This document shows, one piece after another, positions 8,770-17,300 of a DNA stretch of 64,000 nucleotides. The stretch spans positions 6,468,991 through 6,532,990 of the forward strand of contig NZ_CP020038.1 of the NCBI RefSeq assembly GCF_002157225.2, written 5' to 3'. The notes under the pieces were generated by a model, which saw only the letters and a list, made by a program, of their open reading frames with translations, did not search any database and was not told the origin of the DNA. The first letter of the stretch is position 1; each line of letters starts with the position of its first letter. This DNA is from Agarilytica rhodophyticola (lineage in GTDB: Bacteria; Pseudomonadota; Gammaproteobacteria; Pseudomonadales; Cellvibrionaceae). Both the position numbers and the translations under genes were made by a program.

Positions 8770-10167
8770 CTATTCGTTTATATAATTTCCATAAAGTCTA
8801 TAAACTGAAGTCTGACTAACAATACTAAGTTCACCGGTAGTAACATCTAAACGAGTCGAATAAAGTAAGCCACTTGCCCTACCCCAGTACCATTGCAGTC
8901 CACTATTATTTAAATTGGGTGCAGCCAAAGATATAGAAAGCCAATAATCGTTACTGCTATCTAATTCCACAGTCTCTGGCAGATTAGCAAAATAAATACT
9001 TTGGTTACCATCAAAACCAACACCTTTTGTAAAGATTTCACCTTCAATTGTGTATGAAGCAAAGGGTTCAATAACGGGTTTGTGGCCATAGGGAAAATTT
9101 CTATCACGCTTGGCTCGGTGAAAGCTAATTTCAAATATTGGATAGGCATCCTTGTACTCTTCAGGCATACTCATACCGCGCCACGCAACTTTGCTTATTT
9201 GCGCAATATTATTATGACCGACAAAGAGATCCTCAAAAGCTTTGCTTGGTGCCTCACCTGAAACATCACTGATTTCTCCACCCCGACTAACAGGACTATC
9301 ACCACTGGTAGATATAACCTTCAAACCATCGCGACTAACTAATTGCAACATTGTACAACCAACACTATTTACACCTCTCAAACTCGAGATTGTGGAAACA
9401 AGGCTATCGGGACACTCATCAATATCATTACTAACACCATCATTATCACTATCCTTTTGGGTATCACTACATCCATCTTCATCAATTTCATTAAGATCAA
9501 CAGTATTCGGACAAAGATCAAGATGATTGTTTACACCATCATTATCTGAGTCCAAAGAAGGATTGTTAGGTTGCTCCCCCCAAAGAGTAAAAATAGAATT
9601 GCTTGAAGATGATATTATAATTTGCTGATTAGAAATATTAAATCTTGCAGAAGCGCCATAACCTTCACCTTTCGACCATAGCCAAATATAGTTGGCGTCA
9701 TTTATATTAGGAGCATAGAGAGAAATCGAAAGCCAATAGTCTCCTTTTGGTAAGGCTAGCGATTCACCTAAAATACCCATAAAATTTGATTGTCCTCGCT
9801 CAAGAAAAGAATGTTCTGGCTCGACAAGAAAAGAAGCAAATGCAGGCACCTGAGGGCGCTTCCCCACTAGGTTAAAGTTTGGATCATCGGTGGAGTGATA
9901 AAAGTTAATTTGAAAAATAGGCGCTAGAAACTGATGTTCAGGTATTTGTGAGCCGACCCATTGGACACGTCCGATAACACTATCCTCTTCTAATTTAAAA
10001 TGGCGAGTATGCTGTGTAGAAGCAATTCCCTGAGCTCCAGAAATATCGCTACTAGTGCCACGCACAAAATAACTTGGATCAAAGCCACCTGCCACGGCGA
10101 TATCAGCATAAGCTTTAGTATTAAAAATTAATAGTGAAAAAATAACGAGAATATTTATAATTTGCAT
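8770..10167 (-). CDS. Exported thrombospondin type-3 repeat protein, internally duplicated (copy B)
   Basis: 465 residues, clearly homologous to copy A along its whole length. It has a signal peptide (cleavage after KAYA), then beta-domain 1, a calcium-binding linker (DSDNDGVNNHLDLCP, DSDNDGVSNDIDECP) and beta-domain 2. The pair looks like a tandem gene duplication on top of an older internal duplication. No LPxTG, lipobox or type IX sorting domain is visible, so release to the periplasm or medium is likeliest. Function is unknown; calcium-dependent adhesion or glycan binding is only a guess. Confidence 0.75.
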   Translation of the reverse strand: MQIINILVIFSLLIFNTKAYADIAVAGGFDPSYFVRGTSSDISGAQGIASTQHTRHFKLEEDSVIGRVQWVGSQIPEHQFLAPIFQINFYHSTDDPNFNLVGKRPQVPAFASFLVEPEHSFLERGQSNFMGILGESLALPKGDYWLSISLYAPNINDANYIWLWSKGEGYGASARFNISNQQIIISSSSNSIFTLWGEQPNNPSLDSDNDGVNNHLDLCPNTVDLNEIDEDGCSDTQKDSDNDGVSNDIDECPDSLVSTISSLRGVNSVGCTMLQLVSRDGLKVISTSGDSPVSRGGEISDVSGEAPSKAFEDLFVGHNNIAQISKVAWRGMSMPEEYKDAYPIFEISFHRAKRDRNFPYGHKPVIEPFASYTIEGEIFTKGVGFDGNQSIYFANLPETVELDSSNDYWLSISLAAPNLNNSGLQWYWGRASGLLYSTRLDVTTGELSIVSQTSVYRLYGNYINE

Positions 10168-10430
10168 GCATATTTCCTTTAAAGTTAAACTACACCTAGA
10201 TGTCTTTCCGAATTACTCACTAAATTCCTACCTACACTGCTGAGTTAAAATACAAACGCATTGCTCAAAAAATAAAAATTTAACAAGAACTGATGAAACC
10301 AAAATAGATTTTTGACTGATGTGAATTTCCATATGTGCCCCTCCCTGCAGCTTGAAAGCCAATTGATGATTATTTAAGAATATGAGTAGGAGACAAACGG
10401 CATTATGAATCTAGCAAGATTCTCATGACA

Positions 10431-10447
10431 CCCCCCATTTAGGGGGG
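10431..10447. other. C6/G6 hairpin
   Basis: CCCCCC-ATTTA-GGGGGG, a perfect 6-bp all-GC stem in AT-rich DNA about 100 bp before the YheO-like start. It has no T-run for a plus-strand intrinsic terminator. It could shield the upstream region from transcription or form a structured 5' leader. Confidence 0.45.
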
Positions 10448-10483
10448 AGACTTTTAGGGTTTGCAAAGTTATATAATTCAATG

Positions 10484-10511
10484 TAGACTAAAATTCTAAT
10501 TTAGACTAAAA
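10484..10511 (+). promoter_or_regulatory. Two TAGACTAAAA direct repeats
   Basis: Perfect 10-mers at 10484-10493 and 10502-10511, 18 bp apart, 39 bp before the regulator start. Position and spacing suggest an operator for the adjacent regulator. The same 10-mer lies upstream of the bkd operon. Confidence 0.4.
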
Positions 10512-10549
10512 GTTTAAATCAAAACAACGCAAGTAAAAATGAAAACCAA

Positions 10550-11182
10550 ATGAGCAATAAATCTAAGCGTAAAGCTGAATTACAGATGGCTTCCTCAATA
10601 GCAGAAGCCATTGCCGCCTTGTTAAGGCCCAATGCTGAGGTAGTTTTACACGATTTACACACAGGCAAAATAGCAAAGATATGGAACAAGTTTTCAGATC
10701 GAGATATAGGCAGTAACTCTTTGTTAGATGAAGATACCAATGAATATGACGAATCTACATCTTTTATTGGTCCTTACGCCAAAAGAGAAGCTGATGGCAG
10801 GCTACTAAAATCAGTAACCACCATACTGCGTTCACCAGAACAGCAGCAAGCTATCGGACTTTTGTGTATAAATCTGGATGTTTCATTTTTAGAAAACACA
10901 ATGGGTAGTATTCAGAGTTTTTTATCTTTTGATAAGACTCAACCCAAAGAACTCTTTAGTAACGATTGGCGTGAACAAATTAACTATCTAATGCATGAGT
11001 GGTTAAAAAGCAAAAATTTATCTAAACAAGCAATGAGTAAACAAGACAAAATTGTCCTGGCCAGGTTTTTAGATAGTAAGGATTTATTTTCAACACGCAA
11101 AGCACCTGAACATTTTGCACAACTATTAGGTGTCTCTCGTGCCACTGCCTACAACTATATCGCCGCCGCCCGAGAATCTTAA
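10550..11182 (+). CDS. YheO/DauR-type PAS-like transcriptional regulator
   Basis: 210 residues with the two-part layout of the YheO family. An N-terminal PAS-like domain (about 15-125, LRPNAEVVLHDLHTGKIAKI and IGPYAKREADG) is followed by a C-terminal helix-turn-helix (about 160-208, SKQDKIVLARFLDSKDLF and APEHFAQLLGVSRATAYNYI). DauR, the D-arginine utilisation repressor, belongs here. The next gene begins 14 bp later and encodes a PLP aminotransferase, so this regulator likely controls that operon in response to an amino acid or derivative. Confidence 0.85.
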   Translation: MSNKSKRKAELQMASSIAEAIAALLRPNAEVVLHDLHTGKIAKIWNKFSDRDIGSNSLLDEDTNEYDESTSFIGPYAKREADGRLLKSVTTILRSPEQQQAIGLLCINLDVSFLENTMGSIQSFLSFDKTQPKELFSNDWREQINYLMHEWLKSKNLSKQAMSKQDKIVLARFLDSKDLFSTRKAPEHFAQLLGVSRATAYNYIAAARES

Positions 11183-11196
11183 GAGGTAAAATCCAA

Positions 11197-12333
11197 ATGA
11201 CTGCATTACCCGATTTCCGTCTGGAGACCCATTTTTCAAAATGGGAATTTAAAGCACGCTATCATATGACAGCTTCTGATGCACAAAGTATTTCAATACG
11301 TGAACTACTAAATATGGCAACAGCTGATGAGCGAGAAGAATATGAAAATTTATGGCTCGGCTATACTGAAACTTTTGGATCACCTAAGCTTCGAGAGACA
11401 ATTGCTGGCACATTTACATCTTTATCTGGTGATAACATCCTCTGTTTTGCAGGAGCAAGTGAAGGTATATTTGCCGCGAATATGGTGTTGCTAGATAAAT
11501 CAAGTCACGCTATTGTGGTAACCCCTAACTATCAATCACACGAAACCCTACCTTTAAACTTGTGTGATGTAACAGGAATTCCTCTTGATCCAGATGATAA
11601 CTGGTCTTTAGATATTGATCGTATCGCTGCCTCAATTCGTCCCAATACTAAACTTATAACAATAAATTTTCCCCACAACCCCACGGGAGCCATCTTATCC
11701 TCAGATAGATTTGAAGCATTAATCACATTATGTAGAAAACACGGAATTTATATTTTAAGCGATGAGATATTTAATGGTCTAGGTCGCAGCGGCACAAAAT
11801 TTTTACCGTTGATTGCCGATGTTTATGAAAAAGGATTATCACTTAACGTAATGTCAAAGTCTTATGGGCTACCCGGGTTAAGATTAGGCTGGATTGGTTG
11901 TCAGGATAAAATTCTATTATCCAGAATGGAACGTATGAAACACTACCTTTCCATTTGTAATTCAGCACCCAGTGAGATGCTCGCCAGAATTGCATTACGC
12001 AATGGTAAGAAGTTACTACAGAGAAATTGCGAGATTATCGATAAAAATCTGATCAAACTTAATACGTTTTTTTCAAAGTATCAAAATTTATTTGATTGGC
12101 AAGTATCAGACGCCTCTTGTATCGCCTTTCCCCGTTATAAAGGCAAGGAGGGTGTAGAAGAGTTTACACGGAGATTAGTCGAAGAAAGCGGCATCTTACT
12201 TTTACCAAGCAGCATTTACGCATCAGATTTGTGTGACACACCTAAAGATCGCTTTCGTATAGGTTTTGGTCGCCTGGCAATAGACGAAGGTTTAGCCGCC
12301 TTTGATAATCACATTATTAAAATACAAAGCTAG
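11197..12333 (+). CDS. PLP-dependent class I/II aminotransferase
   Basis: 378 residues, fold-type I. The NFPHNPTGA segment, the SDEIFNGL segment and the PLP-binding lysine in MSKSYGLPGLRLGW (about residue 223) are present. The C-terminal arginine that binds the substrate carboxylate fits DRFRIGFGR. It shares an operon with the YheO/DauR-type regulator. Substrate is not evident. The long hydrophilic N-terminus (ETHFSKWEFKARYHMTASD) resembles a subgroup found in amino-acid catabolism and natural-product pathways. A link to the nearby NRPS is possible but unsupported, since they lie on opposite strands with other genes between. Confidence 0.85.
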   Translation: MTALPDFRLETHFSKWEFKARYHMTASDAQSISIRELLNMATADEREEYENLWLGYTETFGSPKLRETIAGTFTSLSGDNILCFAGASEGIFAANMVLLDKSSHAIVVTPNYQSHETLPLNLCDVTGIPLDPDDNWSLDIDRIAASIRPNTKLITINFPHNPTGAILSSDRFEALITLCRKHGIYILSDEIFNGLGRSGTKFLPLIADVYEKGLSLNVMSKSYGLPGLRLGWIGCQDKILLSRMERMKHYLSICNSAPSEMLARIALRNGKKLLQRNCEIIDKNLIKLNTFFSKYQNLFDWQVSDASCIAFPRYKGKEGVEEFTRRLVEESGILLLPSSIYASDLCDTPKDRFRIGFGRLAIDEGLAAFDNHIIKIQS

Positions 12334-12610
12334 AATCTGTTCACACTAATGAACTATCCGCTCTCTGCTGTTTTTATTCACCAGGGTCAGGCCGATAGTC
12401 CAAAGAGTTATCAGATAAAAGGGGAACTCACTTAATCATATAGGAGTTTAGCAAAATCACCTTGTAAAAGTACGTCTTATGCTCCCATTTCAGCGCTCGG
12501 TGTTAAGATCATTTTATCTGTAGTAGTCCAAACTTAATTAGTACATATGTCATATCTTATGGCTTGGATTAACTGGCAATAATAAACTACGCCGAGAACA
12601 GTATTAGACA

Positions 12611-13813
12611 TTATCGCCTATGAACATCCCAAAATTCATCTTTCCATTTTCTATACTCTGGCGAACCGCTAAACGATATTGGCAACATACTATCGTACTT
12701 ACCCGTGACGTAGTTCAAACCATCTACTTTATTTCCGGTATAAAAAACTTCGTGGCATGTATGCATGCCACTACCGACAAGATAAGCAACACAGCCCATC
12801 ATATATTGTTTTAATCCTTCTATATCGCGCCCCTGTCGGGAATTCTCGAACATATTACGTGAAAAGGCATAAGCGCTGGCCAAAAGTGTACTCGTTGTAC
12901 CAGAAGCAGACGCTGAAAAATTCAAATTCATTTGTGTTAATTCTAATTGATAGTTAGCTTGTAAAACGTTCGTGTCTTTTTGATTCCTATCGATACCACG
13001 GGAGCGCTTCTGGTAAACTCGTGGCTTGCCCTTTCCGTCATTGCTGACTCCCGCTCGTTTCAAGGACTTCAAGCGGCCAGGCATAAGGCCAAGTTGATCT
13101 GGAAGGAGTCCAGGTGCTGAGCTTTCCCCTCCGTAGGGCTTGCTTACGCGACCACGTTGAGCGGGGTCATCATACCAAGCTTCCCGAAAACCAAGGTGCA
13201 AAGAGTATGCCTTAGAACTTCTGAGGTGGTTATCCGGTAAAGTAGGATAGTCTCGGTTACGCTTAGCTTTTTCAGCTCGGCAATAACAGCTGACAAAAAT
13301 ATCATATAGCGACATCATTTGAGCAATATCTTCACCATCGAGTTCATTTATCCATCGTCGGATATAATTTTCATAGAAAACGCTCGTTTTATTATTATCT
13401 TTTGTTGTATCACTTGCAGAAAAGCGACCATAACTCGTCGGATTTGCGATATGTCTAGCATCACGCAAAACCATAGTTTTTGCACCTTCAAGCAGTTTCC
13501 CGACTGTGGGTTTGAAATACGATCGGATACCAGCATTCATTTTGGTAGCGGCTTTTTGCATAAATTTATGGTTGTCTAACATCAATATGCCTAAGGCAGA
13601 ATCACACAAGGTACGTCTTTTTTTATATATATTGTCTGTGTAAGAATAGCTTCCTCTTGGCGCATGCTGATTATTATTTCCCGCAACGCCGTATATTACT
13701 TGCCCATCCCTACGGGTGATAAATAAAGGAATTAAATTTGCTCCTGGCTGCCCCACACTTACTCTGTAACCATTAGCAGCGTTAGCATCATGTTCTAAAA
13801 ATGTACTTGGCAT
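12611..13813 (-). CDS. Orphan 400-residue protein of unknown function
   Basis: I do not recognise this protein. It has no signal peptide or obvious membrane helix, a basic middle (about 270-290, GKGKPRVYQKRSRGIDRNQKD) and an N-terminal region rich in polar residues. The C-terminal third (about 310-385) has SASASGTTSTLLASAYAF and YLVGSGMHTCHEVFYTG. The latter, with closely placed His, Cys, His and Glu, looks like a possible metal or catalytic site. It is flanked by the aminotransferase (convergent) and a transposase remnant, which suggests acquired DNA. A secreted-effector-like role is one speculative option. Confidence 0.5.
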   Translation of the reverse strand: MPSTFLEHDANAANGYRVSVGQPGANLIPLFITRRDGQVIYGVAGNNNQHAPRGSYSYTDNIYKKRRTLCDSALGILMLDNHKFMQKAATKMNAGIRSYFKPTVGKLLEGAKTMVLRDARHIANPTSYGRFSASDTTKDNNKTSVFYENYIRRWINELDGEDIAQMMSLYDIFVSCYCRAEKAKRNRDYPTLPDNHLRSSKAYSLHLGFREAWYDDPAQRGRVSKPYGGESSAPGLLPDQLGLMPGRLKSLKRAGVSNDGKGKPRVYQKRSRGIDRNQKDTNVLQANYQLELTQMNLNFSASASGTTSTLLASAYAFSRNMFENSRQGRDIEGLKQYMMGCVAYLVGSGMHTCHEVFYTGNKVDGLNYVTGKYDSMLPISFSGSPEYRKWKDEFWDVHRR

Positions 13814-13909
13814 GCTCTTCCCCTAAGATTCTCTTCTCTTGTTAATTGAAACCATACTTAAACTGTCTTTATGTTTTTTTATGTTTAGCTTGATATAGTA
13901 TTAAGTCCC

Positions 13910-14161
13910 TTAAACATACGGCTCACTTAATATAAAGTTGCGGTTGTCAACGAACTCATTGATTCGATAACACTCAAGCGATAGTTCTTTAAGTTTGGTT
14001 TGAGTTTTCAGGCAGCTGAATATCGATTTTGATATTTTCTCTGAAACAAATGCTTTATGGTATTTCAGCAGCGTTGATGGTTTTAAAAATCGAAGAACAA
14101 AACGTTTAAAATTCAATCTATTGTAAAGACATGAAGAATAATAAAAGTTGATGATGAGCAT
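13910..14161 (-). pseudogene. Transposase/integrase remnant
   Basis: The 83-codon frame contains NRLNFKRFVLRFLKPSTLL followed by KYHKAF. This resembles the N-terminal part of an integrase-core transposase family common in marine gammaproteobacteria (pattern: F-V-x-R-x-L-K-P-x-T-L-L-K-x-H-K-A-x-V). It lacks the catalytic DDE domain and loses the normal sequence after about 60 residues. Upstream DNA (to about 14340) keeps short out-of-frame coding-like stretches, consistent with decay. No inverted-repeat ends were identified. Confidence 0.5.
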
Positions 14162-14384
14162 GTTTCAATAAGCATATCAAAACGCTTCTCTGTTGAAGCC
14201 ATAGCAACACGTGATATTGCGAGTGTCGATGTTCGAGAACTAAGACCTAAAAAAGCGGCTTTAAAACCTGCGCATACTGTTTGCTTGTTCTGAATGAACG
14301 AGCAACAGCACAGAATACGGGAAACATGCGCTCAGCCTTTTGGGTCGCCCCTAAATTAGAATGTTTTAGGAACTACAGGGACGA
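14162..14384. other. Decayed sequence between transposase remnant and NRPS
   Basis: No intact gene. Read on the minus strand, short stretches such as ERMFPVFCAVARSFRTSK appear, interrupted by a stop and a frame change, suggesting a degraded gene. It also contains the downstream region of the NRPS gene. No clear intrinsic terminator was found. Confidence 0.35.
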
Positions 14385-17300
14385 TTAATTAATGTGTGCA
14401 GGCCCTAGCCCTATTTTCAGAGACACTTCATGTGCAAGATCTTCCACAACAGGGTGCTCAAAAATATCTTTTAATGATATTTTTACACCGAACTTATCGA
14501 TCACTTGGTTTAACATAGCCATCGCTAGTAACGAGTGTCCACCCAAAGAAAAAAAGTTACTCCCAAGTCCAACACGATCCAATTTTAATACCCTTTGCCA
14601 AATAGTACACATATCTTTTTCAATCTGTGTACGAGCAGCAATATAACTATCCTTACGGTTATTTTTCGAATCAGGAAGTGGAAGATTTTTACGATTAATT
14701 TTACCGCTAACAGTTTTGGGTAAAGTACCCAATAAAACAAAAAAGTCAGGAATCATATAGCTTGGAACACGGGTCTTTAAATGGTTAGTCACAAAACGAC
14801 TCAATAAGTTATAGTCTTTGAATGTATGTGAACTTATGTACGCTACAATTTGCAAATCATCATTGATAACTTTTCGAGCAACCACGGCTACTTCATCACA
14901 TTCATTTAATTGATGAATAAGTAATTCAATTTCTGCAAGATCCACCATTGCACCACGGATCTTGACACAACTATCTGAACGGCCAATATATTGCAATTCT
15001 TTATTGTCCAGCCATCGAGCCCTGTCTCCTGTTTTAAACAATTTTTCTTGACAAGTATCTCCCTGAGATATGACCCAGGGATTTTCGATAAAGCGTTGCT
15101 TTTGAATATTATCCGCATTCTGATACCCCAGAGCTAAACCGGGACCAGAAACATAAACATCACCTGTAACACCAATAGGTACAAGTTGCATGGCATCATC
15201 AAGTAACAATATTTTAACATTATCAATGGGTTTGCCGATGGGGACTGTTTGCGTTTCATTACTGCTAGAAAACGACTCAACCGAGGCTATATCATGCTCA
15301 ATAATTTCTCCGTCTTCAACAATTTCGCTAGCAATTTTAATCTGATCAACTAGTACTGCTTTTAAGTCTGCTTTACTCACGGTAGGGTTTGATAACACAA
15401 CTCTAAACACGCGTATGGCATCCTCCGATACACGTTTGATATTTAAAGTCGTTTTGGAAACAAATGTTTTACCTTTGAGAAATTGTGTCCACTGAATATC
15501 ATCAGTCGCTTTATTGATACTATCATTTTCTTGGGCATCAAATACTCTATATTTATTGCTGCGCAAAGAAATGGGAATATAGCGATAATTTATGATATTC
15601 ATATCAGGCTTACCTACAAGCTCAAACGCGTCTGAATGTTCAATAAGCTTTTTAAAGTAGTCGGTATTTTCCATACTTTGCTCAAGCAACCAGCTATAGC
15701 CTTGACGAGAAAGCAAATGTAGTGCTGCATGTAAAAATAGAGCTGTGGCAGGCCTTGAACCCTCAATCGTATACTGCCCACTATCATAAGTCCCTGCTTG
15801 AGCCTGATAGCGCGAGTGAGTGGATAGCAGGCCATTATCAACCGGTTCACGGAATAAACAAATACTAATACCTTGTGGTAAATACAATTGTTTATGTGCG
15901 CAGAAAGTTACACTGTCTGCACGTTCAATACCTTTTAGCATCTTTTTATACACAGGTGAGAAGCGAAAGCTGCCGCCCCATGCTGCATCCACATGAAAAT
16001 GAATACTATGTTGTTCTGCAAGGTTCGCCATGTCAAACAAGGGATCAATAGTTCCTGTTTCTGTCGCACCAGCAATACCAATAATAGCTATCACGAAAAC
16101 ATTATTACTTTGACAATATTCAATTTTTTTTCTTAGATCATCGATAAGTACTTTTTGCTCTTCATCTTGCTCTAGAACTAAAATATTATTTTCGCCAACA
16201 CCTAAAATATTCGCCGTTTTCTTTATAGAATAATGTGCAAGCTTAGAGCAAATAATAACACCGTCCTCCATACCAGCTTTTGCGATCAGTTTAAACGCAC
16301 CCTGTTCACGTAATTCTCTATCCGAATAGCCTAAGTTAAACAATGCTCGGTTTCGAGCACTTAGCATCGCTGTAATATTGGCAGAAGTTCCTCCACTGAC
16401 GATAAGTCCAAAGTTGGCGTTAGTCGCTTGAGTATGTTCTTCATAGATCTCATCTGCCGAATTAAAGAACTCCCGATGAACCATCGCAATTGCTTGACGC
16501 TCTAAAAAAGTTAAACTTTTGGATGTTTCCATCTTAACCAAGTTTTGATTCAAAATAGTGATCAAACGAGAAAACTCGGACATAAAATTAGGTAACAAAG
16601 AAGTCATATGCCCGATATACTGGTTATCTGATACATTTATTGTAAATGGAATAACGTCTTCGTTTAGGCGAGCAAGATAGTCTTCTAACTTTTTTGAAGT
16701 AGAAGGCATTTTAAAGTCGGCAAACTTTTGGCGAATCACACTGTAAGGAACATCCGGTTCGGTATAGAATTCTCCCATTCTTAATGGAATATTAAAAACG
16801 CTGTCCTTAGATGCATGATAAGTAAATTCACTTTCATGAGGAAAATATTGCATTACCTCATCACATTCCAGACTACTTGTTAAATGATAAGTAACGTCTG
16901 CGCTTATCTCTGTGGAACCATAGATATTTAACAGTTTCACCTGCGGTAATAATGTTCTCACTAAGTCTGACAGAGACTGAGTCAAACTTTCTCCGCTGCT
17001 AATAATAAATCTCAACGACTTTAATTGATTAAACCGTGGATTACTAACTAAAGCATTAAGAAAAGAAGGAACGACCGTTATCCGGGTAACCCTATTGATA
17101 ACCAGTAGCTCAATAAATCTACTAGTATCTTTGACATCCTCTTCATCGATAACAAGACTAGTTACACCTTCGAACAGCGCTTGAAAGATCTCTGCAATAT
17201 GATCTACAAAGTTAAGAGATGTTTTCTGACACCAACATTCGTTTTCTACACTGGGAAAAGTAGATTTCATCCACTGCATACGGTTAACAAAGCCCACATG

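Larger units (their letters stand above)
10168..10549. other. Divergent intergenic region with hairpins
   Basis: Separates the TSP3 paralogue (minus) from the YheO-like gene (plus). It holds GAATC/GATTC (10407-10422), a C6-ATTTA-G6 hairpin (10431-10447) and two TAGACTAAAA direct repeats (10484-10511). Promoters of both flanking genes must lie here. Confidence 0.5.

Noticed and set aside
11197-12333. Aminotransferase as part of the NRPS pathway
   Set aside because: It is on the other strand, over 2 kb away with an orphan gene and transposase remnant between, and shares an operon with its own regulator.
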